Of a stretch of DNA of 64,000 nt, positions 30,593 to 40,884 are shown piece by piece; positions within the stretch are counted from its first letter, which is position 1, and each line of letters starts with the position of its first letter. Made by a program: the position numbers and the translations under genes. Origin of the DNA: Achatina immaculata (Eukaryota; Mollusca; Gastropoda; Stylommatophora; Achatinidae). A model generated the notes under the pieces. The model saw nothing but the letters and a program-made list of their open reading frames with translations, was not told where the DNA came from and did not search any database. The stretch is taken from assembly GCA_009760885.1 (NCBI GenBank), contig CM019703.1, forward strand, positions 7,390,459-7,454,458, read 5' to 3'.

Positions 30593-32935
30593 ATACATGC
30601 GCTAGAGGAAGAAGTAGAAAAATACCATCAACACAGCTACCAGGGTGCTTTCATCAGAACAAAACTTGCCTCTGCCGTACAAGAAATACCAAGTAAAAAA
30701 TATCTAGGTACAGAACAAAATGTGCAAAGAAGCAGGCAAATACGCAAAATAATAGACATAAATGGACAGGAACAGACAGGCACTACCGGAATAAGCCAAA
30801 CCTTTCAAGATTTTTATATACATTTATACTCTGAGGACAAAGGTCAATCAGAAGACATACAAAACAAATTCTTGAACTACGCCAAACAGATTTCTGAAGA
30901 AGACAAACAAACATTAGACATCCCACTCACGCTAGGAAACCTACAAAATGCGCTTGACACATTCCAAAAGAACAAATCTCCAGGACCGGATGGCCTCACT
31001 GCCGAGTTTTATCAGAAATTCTTCCACATTTTAGGACCTGTCCTACACAAGGTGTTTATTGAAGCCTTCGACAGAAAAGAATTACCCAACAGTCTCAATC
31101 AGTCATACATAACACTCATTAAGAAAAGCAACGCAGACACAACTCAAGTTAAAAATTACAGACCTATCTCGTTACTCAACGTAGACTACAAAATTCTAGC
31201 AAAGTCCCTAACTATGAAACTCAAACCCGTCATGCACACACTTATACATGAGGACCAGCAATGCAGTGTCACCGACAGAAGCATAAATACGCATCTACAT
31301 TTCCTAAGAGATGTTATCCAATACTCTCACGATAAGAATAGCCAGTCAGCAATCTTATCGCTGGACCAGGAGAAGGCTTTCGACAGAGTTTCCCATTCTT
31401 TCCTCCAGAAAACCTTGTCCAAATGTAATCTTGGGAACTACATCAGAGACTGGATACAAATTCTATACAACAAACCAGAAAGCAGACTTTTAATAAACCA
31501 TACCCTCAGTGAACCAATACGGTTAACCAGATCTGTACGTCAGGGCTGCCCACTCTCACCCCTGTTGTATGTGTTAACTCTAGAGCCACTCCTGGAGAGA
31601 ATCAGGCAAGAGACAATAGTCAAAGGAATCTTTATTCCTGGAATGGGAGAGAGGAAGTCGTTGGCCTATGCTGACGACACAATCTTCTTTCCCTCCAATA
31701 TATCCTCTATCAGGTTTATTCTAGACATATTTGCAGAGTTCGGACAGGGCAGTGGGGCTAAAATAAACATTCAAAAATCACATATAATGGGTTTAGGTAA
31801 ATGGACCAACAAAACAGACTTCCCTTTCACATTAATACAAGTCAACAACATTAAAATATACGGGATTTTATTTACAGCTACGCCTTCAAATAACATCAAA
31901 GCAAGATGGCGAAATATAATTGAAAAAATTAAAAACAGACTGGAAATTTACAAATACAGAACCACCACCATATTCGGCAGAAGTGTCGCAGTCAACACTT
32001 GCATCATACCACAGCTTATATATACAGCAAACATATTCCCCCTGCCTAAACAGTCACTTAAGGAAATAAATTCAATGATTAGAGACTTTATTTTCCGACG
32101 CACAGTACGCAGCATCCAACAGAAAACCTTGATGCAAGACAAAAATAGAGGGGGCATCTCCCTACAAGACATAGCAACAAAGATCCAGGCACTCAGGATT
32201 AAATATATAGGACAAATCATCCAACAGCCACACAAACATACTCTAGCTCACTACTACGTTGGGCTGAGGCTTCTTAAACTGTGTAAATTAAACAATATAC
32301 ACCCCCATCACTTTGGCACTATACCGCTCTTCTACAGACAATGCATACAAAGTGTAACTGGGAATGAACGTTTAATACGCATGAAAACATCATGCATATA
32401 CAAATATCTGGTCAGGAAACAGGAGCCACCATTACAGTGCAGAATAAAGAGAGGATACAAATACTTCATCACCGACTACACACAATCATTTCAAAACCTA
32501 CACAAGAAAGGAATCACGCCAAGTGCACGAGAGATAACATACAGACTATTGTTCAACATGACACCGACCACACAAGGGATCGCCCACAGATTCCACAGAC
32601 TGATCAGATGTAAACTATGTAGAATGAACACACAAGAAACGGAAGAACACATTTTCTTTCAGTGCAGAACCGTTTCTTTAGCCTTAGAATTTTTGACTCA
32701 AGAGATAGCAACAAGAACAGCAGAGAAAGTAGACATATACAGAGCAATAATGTTAAACACCATTCCTCGAACAGAAACAAACAGCCATACGCAGTGTATC
32801 ATCCTCCTAGCTGAGTTTAGGTATGTTGTTTGGTCATGTAGGAATAGGGCCACATTTGAAAATAGAATTTTTACAAAAGAACTTCTCCTGTACATTTTCA
32901 AACAAAAATTGTTACAGCTTTCAACCAGTTTCTAG
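30593..32935 (+). CDS. Tx1-type LINE ORF2 fragment: reverse transcriptase with C-terminal zinc knuckle
   Basis: An uninterrupted frame of about 780 codons from the LINE boundary to a TAG at 32933-32935; the frame is open further upstream through the SINE, but no credible ATG is present. Order seen: linker (EEEVEKYHQHSYQGAFIRTK), RT entry NKSPGPDGLTAEFYQ, RPISLLNVDYKILAKS, motif A LSLDQEKAFDRV, motif B SVRQGCPLSPLLY, motif C LAYADDTIFF, then thumb and GGISLQD region, and near the end CKLC...EEHIFFQC, a CCHC zinc knuckle. The DQEKAFDRV, QGCPLS and GG(I)SL wording fits the Tx1 branch of the L1 group. Catalytic aspartates are intact. The N-terminal endonuclease is missing, so the copy is 5'-truncated and cannot insert by itself. 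The long open frame suggests recent arrival. Confidence 0.9.
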   Translation: MHALEEEVEKYHQHSYQGAFIRTKLASAVQEIPSKKYLGTEQNVQRSRQIRKIIDINGQEQTGTTGISQTFQDFYIHLYSEDKGQSEDIQNKFLNYAKQISEEDKQTLDIPLTLGNLQNALDTFQKNKSPGPDGLTAEFYQKFFHILGPVLHKVFIEAFDRKELPNSLNQSYITLIKKSNADTTQVKNYRPISLLNVDYKILAKSLTMKLKPVMHTLIHEDQQCSVTDRSINTHLHFLRDVIQYSHDKNSQSAILSLDQEKAFDRVSHSFLQKTLSKCNLGNYIRDWIQILYNKPESRLLINHTLSEPIRLTRSVRQGCPLSPLLYVLTLEPLLERIRQETIVKGIFIPGMGERKSLAYADDTIFFPSNISSIRFILDIFAEFGQGSGAKINIQKSHIMGLGKWTNKTDFPFTLIQVNNIKIYGILFTATPSNNIKARWRNIIEKIKNRLEIYKYRTTTIFGRSVAVNTCIIPQLIYTANIFPLPKQSLKEINSMIRDFIFRRTVRSIQQKTLMQDKNRGGISLQDIATKIQALRIKYIGQIIQQPHKHTLAHYYVGLRLLKLCKLNNIHPHHFGTIPLFYRQCIQSVTGNERLIRMKTSCIYKYLVRKQEPPLQCRIKRGYKYFITDYTQSFQNLHKKGITPSAREITYRLLFNMTPTTQGIAHRFHRLIRCKLCRMNTQETEEHIFFQCRTVSLALEFLTQEIATRTAEKVDIYRAIMLNTIPRTETNSHTQCIILLAEFRYVVWSCRNRATFENRIFTKELLLYIFKQKLLQLSTSF

Positions 32936-33557
32936 CGCATATTTATTTCTGTGTACACCCCGTGGGTGAAAGAGAAGGCTTTAGCCGAATACAAGCACTG
33001 TCCATCACTAGAGAGAAAGTTAACGAAGAGAGTGAGAGAGAGTGAGAAAGGGTCCTGATAGTAGGTGAGAGGATGTGTGTGTGTGGTTATACTATTACTA
33101 TACACCTTTGTTGTAACGTTTTATGTACAAAGCATTCGCGTTATCATACTCCATGCTGTCACCTCACGGTTTGTAAAGCCCACCATCTCATTATTTCATT
33201 CCACGGGCAATCATCCTCAACTCACGTCACATGTACATGCTTCGTTATTGTTTATTTGAAAGTTTGTTTTTTTTTTTTTTTGGAAAGATTTGGAAAAAAA
33301 AGGGAAAAAAAAACAAAGGAAGGAACAACAAAACAAAAAAAAAAAACAAAAAAAAAAAAAAAAAGAACCAGAAAAAAAAAAATTAAAAAAAGGAAAAAAT
33401 GAAACAAACAAAAAAAAAAATTATAAAACAAAAAAAAAAAAAAAATATAAAACACAAAAAAGAAGAAAAATAAAAATGACCTGGCTCGGTTGACTCGCCC
33501 TTGGTGGTTTTGGTGCTTGCTGAATTTGCACATAAAATATTAAAAAAAAAAAAAAAA
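32936..33557 (+). mobile_element. 3' untranslated region and poly(A) of the Tx1 LINE
   Basis: Non-coding; 33263-33475 is A-rich with Lys-type low-complexity frames. It ends in a 16-A tail at 33542-33557, directly abutting TTGGCTAAGATC, the U2-like head of the next SINE. Confidence 0.85.
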
Positions 33558-33788
33558 TTGGCTAAGATCAAAGTGGCTGAGGTCAAAGTGTCCTCTTAGC
33601 AGGTACCCTGATCAACATGCCCTTTGGTTCACAAAAGCGTCGTTATTTTTTTAACTAAACGAGATGCCCGAGGCCTGCCCTGCACATTGAATGCCGGGGG
33701 TATGGTCCACATCTCGTTACGGGTGGACCCGGTTTGCAGTACCACCGGGTCACGGCCTGTTGTTTTCGTTGTCTAAAAAAAAAAAAAA
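33558..33788 (+). mobile_element. U2-derived SINE, type a, 3' flank of LINE
   Basis: Begins within the U2 head at TTGGCTAAGATCAAAG and is nearly identical to 30222-30447, including the hairpin. It ends in a 14-A tail at 33775-33788. With the 5' copy it forms direct repeats of about 215 bp around the LINE. Confidence 0.85.
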
Positions 33789-33978
33789 CTCTGGCAGGCA
33801 CCCTGATCAGCATGCCCTTAGGTTAAAACAAAAGCGCCATTTGTGAACAAAGTTGAGATGCTCGAGACCCATCCCTCACCGAATACCGGGGACAGGGCCC
33901 ATGCCCCATCACGGGTGGACCCGATCTGCAGTACCACTGGGTCACGGCCTGTTGCTTTCGTCGTCTTAAAAAAAAAAA
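33789..33978 (+). mobile_element. U2-derived SINE, type c
   Basis: Starts CTCTGGCAGGCACCCTG without the U2 head. It is more diverged (GACCCGA, TCTGCAGTACCA, CTGGGTC hairpin), with an 11-A tail. It corresponds to the type-c copy fused to the LINE at 30448. Confidence 0.75.
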
Positions 33979-34422
33979 TGAACGAATTTTGTTTTCAAAC
34001 TTTTTGATAGGGGATTTATTTCCTCATTAATGCAACCATTAAAAAGGAACAGCTTGTTGGTGGTTCCCGGGAGCGGCCATATTACCCTCGGGGCATGTCA
34101 ATTCGTGTTCGGCCTTTGACAATAGGATGACCTTCAACATTCTTAGAGGAAAAAAAACCTCCAGAAATGTCTTGGTTTGCTTATTGCACGCGATCCCCTC
34201 TTTATAACAATATAACAGAAGCGATAATAAAATGACTGTATGTGTATGTGTGTTGCCTTCTCTTACATCCTTGCTTGAAACAATCGCATCTTTATTCTTT
34301 AAGATAATCTCTTCTTATTAACTATTTATACCGTTTAGAACTTTTAGCTAAAACAACTTCTTAAATCCAACAGCGTGGTGACCTTAACGCTTGACTACTG
34401 AGTGTCAACGAAAGAGCTTCAT
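33979..34422. other. Unassigned DNA
   Basis: No element or exon recognised. Confidence 0.5.
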
Positions 34423-34625
34423 ATCTTCTTCTTCTTCGTTCGGTTCTACCACCAAGATCGCCCCGCGATCCTGCTGAATTTACTCCTGTGGTCCTCGATG
34501 TGTTCCGTGGCCCCTCTGTTATTCCCGAGAGGCCCACAAGAGATCCCCGAGAGGATCACAAGAGATTCAGAGTTTCGCGGGGCGTGGACCTGAGTTCTTG
34601 GTGGATCGCAGAAGCAGGACTGCGT
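34423..34625. mobile_element. Foldback-like repeat, copy 2
   Basis: Homologous to 9712-9935 along its length: CTTCTTCTTCTTCGTTCGGT, TACCACCAAGATCGCCCCGC, ATTTACTCCTGTGGTCCTCG, TTCTTGGTGGATCGCAGAAG. Inverted CCACCAAGA/TCTTGGTGG arms are kept. Confidence 0.65.
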
Positions 34626-34679
34626 GCGAGCGTCATATAACTTACTTATGTCATTAAATGAATTTTTTTTAAAAGGTAG

Positions 34680-35284
34680 AGTTCTTGATAGACTCCACTA
34701 CCGTGGAGCCACGCGGTATTTTTTTTACACTTATTTAATTAAGCAAAGTGCTTGGGTGTTTGCCATCGTTTTTACTGGAAAGGATGAAATTGGGGTAGGT
34801 CTGATTTTAGAATTCATAAATCGGCATCACCGCATTCAGGACATTCCCATACATGTTCCACCACCTATTCCAGCATCCAAAGAAGAATTAGCAGTTCCCC
34901 TCAGATGTTGGTTGTTTATTATATGTTTTCACTCACTTAGCTCAGATTTTCTTTCTCTTTCCTTGCTCTGTCCCAACTTCATCAATCTCTGAATATGCAC
35001 ATTGTTCATCCACTCCCTCTCCTCATCCTCCTACAGGCTGTCTAATACCACCTTCGCAATGTCCTCCGTATCCATTTTCAGCCTGCCTTGTATTTCAGCC
35101 TGTCTATCCAGCATATCAGCCACCTCATCTCCTAGGACACACCACACCCACATGTCCTGGACAGCAGATCCACGTTAATCCACTCATATATGAGTCTTCC
35201 AACAGGTTTAGCCATTCTCTTCCAAGAAAACTTTTCTCAATCTTCTTTAGCATGCTCAGTGGTCAGTCACAGCAATACAGTTGA
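34680..35284 (+). pseudogene. Broken, unrecognised Pro-rich open frame
   Basis: The frame open to 34992 contains RIQDIPIHVPPPIPASKEEL. A one-base shift in the C run near 34897 would carry it into a second frame, open to a TGA at 35282-35284, which is rich in Pro, Tyr, Cys and Ser (CLIPPSQCPPYPF, PVYPAYQPPHLLG). Alternatively the second part is a terminal exon, since CTCATCCTCCTACAG|G at 35036 is an acceptor-like site. An A run at about 35632-35643 might be the tail of a processed copy. No family is recognised, and chance open frames are possible. Confidence 0.25.
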
Positions 35285-35689
35285 GCCATTTCCTGATCTA
35301 TCAGACATTCTGTTGCCCTCGATACCGCCTCAATCTCCGTGTGTATGCTGGATATTATGACTGCAAAGCCACCCGATCTCTTTGCTGCAACTCTTCCATT
35401 GCAATTATGTCAATGAGATGTCACTATACAGCATGCCTTCCTATTACTATGGATGCCACTGTATACAAATGGAGCTGTATGTTATTACAAACTGCTTGGA
35501 AGTTAGGAAAAGAAGAAACTCCAGTTGTTACATAGCCTTAATTGGAATTTATGTATATATTATTATTATGCATTTGTTATGAATGATATATGTGGCTCAT
35601 TTGCCTTGTTGAGACAAAAACGCCTCACTGCAGAAAAAAAAAGAATACTTTATGAATTAGAACGTCTTCCAAGACAGAACTGTATATAA

Positions 35690-36222
35690 GTGACTGAAGG
35701 AGATAGAACTATATATAAGTGACTGAAGGAGATAGAACTATATATAAGTGACTGAAGGAGATAGAACTATATATAAGTGATGAAGAAGATAGAACTATAT
35801 ATAAGTGATGAAGAAGATAGAACTATATATAAGTGATGAAGGAGATAGAACTATATATAAGTGACTGAAGAAGATAGAACTATACATAAGTGACTGAAGA
35901 AGATAGAACTATATATAAATGATGAAGGAGATAGAACTATATATAAGTGACTGAAGGAGATAGAACTGTATATAAGTGACTGAAGGAGATAGAACTATAT
36001 ATAAATGATGAAGAAGATAGAACTATATATAAGTGACTGAAGGAGATAGAACTATATATAAGTGACTGAAGGAGATAGAACTGTATATAAGTGACTGAAG
36101 GAGATAGAACTATATATAAGTGACTGAAGGAGATAGAACTGTATATAAGTGACTGAAGAAGATAGAACTGTATATAAGTGACTGAAGGAGATAGAACTGT
36201 ATATAAATAACTAAAGGAGACA
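35690..36222. repeat. 28/29-bp minisatellite, about 18 copies
   Basis: Unit GAAGGAGATAGAACTATATA followed by TAAGTGACT; a subset lacks one base (TGAT for TGACT). Confidence 0.97.
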
Positions 36223-36240
36223 TAAACTTTTTGTGTTATT

Positions 36241-36450
36241 CCCCTGGTTGGCTGAGTGGCTAAGTGCTCGGTCTACTAATGCGCTGGTACCGGGTTCGTC
36301 ACCACACCAAAAAGGCCCTAGCGTTCCACCCAGCCCCTAAAAATGGGTATCAGAAAAATCTGGAAAGGTAAGTGCCCAGGCGTGATACTGACCAAGTCAG
36401 ACTTTCACGTGCCGAAGGTCATGGAAGTACTGGCCTAACGCTGTCTCCCA
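36241..36450 (+). mobile_element. SINE-2, tRNA-derived
   Basis: Head with box A TGGCTGAGTGG and degenerate box B GGGTTCGTCACC; body AATGGGTATCAGAAAAATCT, CAGGCGTGATACTGACC. Homologous to the reverse copy at 7.3-7.6 kb. Confidence 0.8.
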
Positions 36451-36496
36451 AATAAGCTTTAACGACATGGAAACGAGGTATTTTGTCTTATTATTT

Positions 36497-37470
36497 CCAG
36501 TTAGGCAAAAGAAGAAGACATGAGTGAATGGTTCCAGATTGAAACAGGTGTGAAAGAAGGATGTATACTGTCTCCTTTGCTTTTTTGGAATTACAATAGA
36601 CTTCATAATGAAAAAAATGGTGCACATGTTACACAGGTATTGACTGGATACATGGGACCCAACTAGAAAATCTTGATTTTGCTGATGACATAACTCTTAT
36701 CAGTAATAATGTGAATTCCATGCAAGAAAAAACAGATAGCCTGTCTTCACTGGCTAGCAAAATAGGACTTGAAATTAATAAGGACAAAACAAAAATAATG
36801 AAACTTCCCATTAATCAAAATAGAAAAATTCACATAGAAGGGACAGATATTGAAAAAGTCAATCAGTTTGCATATCTTGGCAGCTACATAGACCAGGATG
36901 GTGACACCAGAAATGAAGTTAGAATTTGAATTGCAAAAGGAGCATCGATCTTCGAGAATCTTGAGAACATATGGCATTTAAAAGTTATAAGCACAAAAAC
37001 CAAGTTAAGACTATTCAATTCAAATGTAATATCCAGCCTCACTTATGCATGTGAAAGCTGGAAAATAACTAAAGAAACAGACAAGAAATTAGACTCTTTT
37101 AAAAACAAATGCATAAGGAAAATACTCGGCATCAAGTGGAATGAATTTAAGAACAATGCAGAGATAAGACAGATGACTGAACAAGAACCAGTCTCATGGG
37201 TGATCAGGAAAAGGAGATGGAATATGTTGGTCACGTGATGAGAGAAACAGTCAGAGAATCCCAAAACAAGCTATAAAATGGAACACAACAGGCCAAAGAA
37301 AAAGAGGCAGACCGCGTGAAACTCTGAAGAGGACATTGTTAAGAGATGCCAAATTAATAGGCATAAAATCCCTTGATGAGGCTGAAAGACTCGCCGAAGA
37401 CAGGAAAAACTGGCGAACTACTTTGCGAGCCCTATGTGACGTTTAATGGCACGGGAAGGATATAAGATAG
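36497..37470 (+). pseudogene. LINE-A, longest copy, RT core to 3' end
   Basis: Starts in the RT domain (EWFQIETG then V(K)EGCILSPLLF) and continues through LENLDFADDITLIS (ADD catalytic box), FAYLGSYIDQDGDTRNEV, LTYACESWKITKE, CIRKILGIKWNEFKNNAEIR, then the GRPRETL tail. Several frameshifts and stops (for example near 36590, 36927 and 37237). It ends CGGGAAGGATATAAG. An RTE-like group is suggested by the DFADD and ACESW blocks. Inactive. Confidence 0.87.
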
Positions 37471-38205
37471 AAGGTAAGATATAAGAAGTTAGGCGCAGTG
37501 TTTTTATATTTTATTATTTGTGGTACTGAATTCCATTTTTAAGCTTTCAGAGATTCTTTTTTTTTCTTTCTGCGTTTGCTCTCTAAAGAACCCTGGTTGT
37601 TCTTGTGTTAGCAGTTTGCAGATCGGCAGTGCTAGCTGCACCTTTGGCCCAGACTTCAGCGTGGCGTATTTTTATGACCATTTTTTGTTTCACTTCCCAT
37701 TCTGGTCATTACTCGCTTGGCTAAACTTACTGTCTGCTACCAGGGGCACCACCTGGAGGCAGAAAAGGGTCTTGCTCAGCTATTTATTCGCAAATCTTAC
37801 CACCAGTGTTCACATGTGAGTTGCTTGACAACTATCGTATTCAGCACCAATGCTGCATGTTTTCACAAAAGTAGTTTCTAAATTTGAAAAACAGCTTTTC
37901 CCCTAATGAATATCTATGGCATGGACAAAGAAAAGAACGAAAAAAACAAAAGAAAAGGGAAAAAAAGAAAAACAGGAGGAAAGAAAGAAAGACTCAACGA
38001 GACTAAAATTTATCTCGACGAAGAGGAAATACCACGAAGTAGTCGGGAAAATTCGGGAAATTCCGTAAACGCTACTGAGGAAAAATATCCCGAAATTCGA
38101 CAGAAAAACATAAAATGCGAGCTTGCACGGGGGAGTATGGGTGTGGTTTTTTGGGAGGGTGGAGCGGGGATTTAGGGTGGTGTAGAATGACAGATTCATT
38201 TTAAA
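37471..38205. other. Unassigned DNA
   Basis: A 99-codon open frame (37520-37819) crosses an acceptor-like T/C tract but resembles no family I know and is not called. Confidence 0.4.
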
Positions 38206-38206
38206 A

Positions 38207-38320
38207 TATCTCTCTCTCTCTCTCTCTCTCTGGATAATTTTCAGTCGCAATGAGTTATGCATAAGTCTTTCTTTCTTCCTTTTTTTTCTTTCTTTCTTCT
38301 TTCTTTCTTTGTGATGCTCT
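38207..38320. repeat. (TC)n and CTTT-rich tracts
   Basis: (TC) run at 38209-38232 and TTTCTTTC runs at 38264-38312. Confidence 0.9.
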
Positions 38321-39429
38321 TATAGCTTCTCCTTGTCAGTAAAATGCACATCTGACAATTCTCCCCCAGTTCTCTTTCTCACTCAACCCCAACCCCTGCC
38401 CCTGAACCTTAGTCTCACCTGCACTCCCACCTCGTTCCTGAAACTCATTCCTATCCCTAAACTCCCCCTCCCCTCCCCTCCCCTCCCCCTGAAAAAAAAA
38501 ACTCTTCTAACTATACAACTGCAAATTTTCAGAATAATTATCTTGTTCATGTTTGATTTTTCTCTACTTCCTGGAAAATAAAGAACGCGAAAGGTCAAAA
38601 TATTTTTTTTAAAAAAAGGCTCAATCTTTTTTGTTCATAATTCCAGGAATGTCTCGCGGAAACTTCTCATTTTTCCTGGAAAACAGCGTGTCAAACAAGA
38701 ATTTCCACTAGAAATTCCGACAGCCTCAGATGGAATCTGATGTGACACGAAGGCCGTAGTGTACATGGCAGCGATTGGTTGAAAGGAAAGGAAATGCAAG
38801 CGGGTCAGCACGGGATGGGGAACTTTATACCCATAATTCCATTGTCTGTCAAGGCTGCGTCCTTGCACTCAGTTCACCTCGTTTTAATTAAGGAGTTTTC
38901 CTTTTAAGCTCTTTAAAGTGTATATACAAAGCAATTAGCAGTTTCAATATGTTTATATACAAAGTCCAAATTTGTGGCATTTTACTGACAAGCTATGAAA
39001 ATGTAAAGACAGCTACGTTATACCCTGTTATAACTTAGGGGGATGTAGTGTTACTGTCCTTATTTCCTGTAACCTGTTGGCACACTAGAGGGTGACGTGG
39101 TCAGAGTCACGCCTGGCTGCCTATCCTTCCCCAGCTCCAGAAGGAGGCCGGCACCCATTTCTACAGCCTGGGTGATTGTGGTGGTTCCGGTTCTCAGCCT
39201 TCGCTATGAGAGACTAGTGCACTAACAACTTCTTTATTTACTTCACGAGATCAAGAGTATAAACATATTTTTCTTCTTTTTCGTCGCTGCTCGCTCATAC
39301 ACTGGCGTCTATCTCTCTCACAAAAAGCGGCAGTTCGACTCTGGGTTTTTGTTGTTGTTGTTGTTGTTGTTGTTGGTATCGTTATACAGCTTCTCTTCTA
39401 TAACCGGGTCAAATTCTTTGCCTGACTTG
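38321..39429. other. Unassigned DNA with an R2 fragment
   Basis: 39270-39350 shares CAAAAAGCGGCAGTTCGACT-type words with 8.6 and 14.3 kb (R2), followed by (GTT)n at 39349-39375. 39050-39240 is possibly a degenerate SINE. Confidence 0.45.
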
Positions 39430-39655
39430 TCATTAAATGTCATGAGAATTTAGAGAAGACAGTCTTGCAAGGGTACATAATGGGGGGAAAAAAAGAAGAG
39501 AGGAAGACCAAGGCGAAGATCGCCGCAAGACATCGTTGATGCATCAACAGCAGGGCATCTTGTTTATAACTGAGACGCCTACAGTAGAGCTGTTAGGGAG
39601 GCGAAGTTCCACAAGGGACATGCAAGTGACTGACTGACTGGCTGACTGACTGACT
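39430..39655 (+). pseudogene. LINE-B 3' fragment
   Basis: Matches 6.97-7.19 kb (AATTTAGAGAAGAC..., AGACATCGTTGA, GGCGAAGTTCCACAAGGGAC) and ends in ACTGACTGACTGGCTGACTG. Confidence 0.85.
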
Positions 39656-40020
39656 TCGTTTGCAGCTGTCACCTATGGAGGATATATTTTTTTGTCCGTG
39701 TCTATTAGACCAGTTTTCTGATTTGTGGAATCTTCTTTTTTTGAATTTTTATGAAGAAAAAATCCATTGTTCAGACAACAGTATCGTACACATAAGTATA
39801 ACGAAAAATTATTGATTGAAAATCTTTTACAGCTAATGAGAAATTCAAGATTTTATCAAGCCCAATGCTTAATACCTTATCTTTATTTAACAGGTAAAAT
39901 AAACACTATAAACGCTTTACTACGATAACATCGCTAATAGTTAAGACTCTTTCGCAAATTTATTTATTTATTTGTATTACGTCTTCAGCGATCAGTTCAA
40001 AGCTATCGGCGAGTCTCTCG
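39656..40020. other. Unassigned DNA
   Basis: A/T-rich; nothing recognised. Confidence 0.4.
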
Positions 40021-40024
40021 ACCA

Positions 40025-40305
40025 TTTTACTCCCCATTTAACGCCGTGGTTCCTAGTATCTCGACATTTTATTCTCCACTTAACGCTGTGGTTCCTAGTA
40101 TCTCGACATTTTATTCTCCACTTAACCCCGTGGTTCCTAGTTTCTCGACATTTTATTCTCCACTTAACGCCGTGGTTCCTAGTTTCTCGACGTTTTACTC
40201 TCCACTTAACGCCGTGGTTCCTAGTTTCTCGACGTTTTACTCTCCACTTAACCCCGTGGTTCCTAGTTTCTCGACGTTTTACTCTCCACTTAACGCTGTG
40301 GCTCA
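40025..40305. repeat. 42-bp minisatellite, about 6.5 copies
   Basis: Unit ACGCCGTGGTTCCTAGTTTC followed by TCGACGTTTTACTCTCCACTTA. The 14-codon period creates false ORFs. Confidence 0.97.
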
Positions 40306-40884
40306 GTCACAGAGATTTTCTGCAGTCATCATGAAAGAATCATGTGATTTTGATCCACGCTCCCACTCACACTCTCCCTGTCTTTCCTTTAGCATGTTTA
40401 ATCATGTGATTCGAAACTATAAAGGCATAACATGTTGAAATAAAAAAAAAAAAAACATTCAGCAAAATAAACATTTACGACAAATTTAAACCTTGATACC
40501 AAACACACTTGTAGAGATACTTTTGTTTTTCGTCTCGTCGAACGTTAGCAGCAGCAAGTTTGTTTCGTAAAGTTTCTTACATTTTTTTGTAGTTCTATCT
40601 AAAATTGAATTTCTCTTTCACGCTTTTCTCCTATATATTTATATTTTTAATAATCTTTTCTTCCGCCATCTATTTCTGGATTTTCCAGATAAAAATATCC
40701 TACAAAATGGAACCGAGACTATTTATATATTGAGATGATCAAAGCATGCTCGGGAGATAAGGCTTTTAATAGAAAGTGTTTACAAGTTGACACATAAACG
40801 AAACAAAATACAGAAACGGAGTTAAAATATGGGTCGATTTTTTTAAAATACAAGACAATATAATGTTAACTATAAATGCTGGAA
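40306..40884. other. Unassigned DNA
   Basis: A/T-rich; no element recognised. Confidence 0.5.

Larger units (their letters stand above)
29381..31375 (+). repeat. Tandem duplication, copy 2
   Basis: Begins GATCACCTGCC as at 27531 and includes SINE-3 (29505-29700), the outer U2-like head (30103-30217), the U2-SINEs and the first 783 bp of the Tx1 LINE. Small differences from copy 1 include GTAACTGGGTGG for GTAACTGGTTGG and CACTCCAG for CACTACAG. Confidence 0.93.

Noticed and set aside
33217..33586. Lys/Phe-rich ORFs after the LINE
   Set aside because: A-rich 3' untranslated region of the Tx1 LINE.
37520..37819. Exon candidate with T/C tract and GTGAGT after it
   Set aside because: The protein is low-information and aromatic-rich, and no family match or phase partner was found.
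39050..39240. Possible fifth SINE family
   Set aside because: Words such as CACGCCTGGCTGCC resemble the SINE-2 body, but no promoter boxes or second copy could be aligned by eye.
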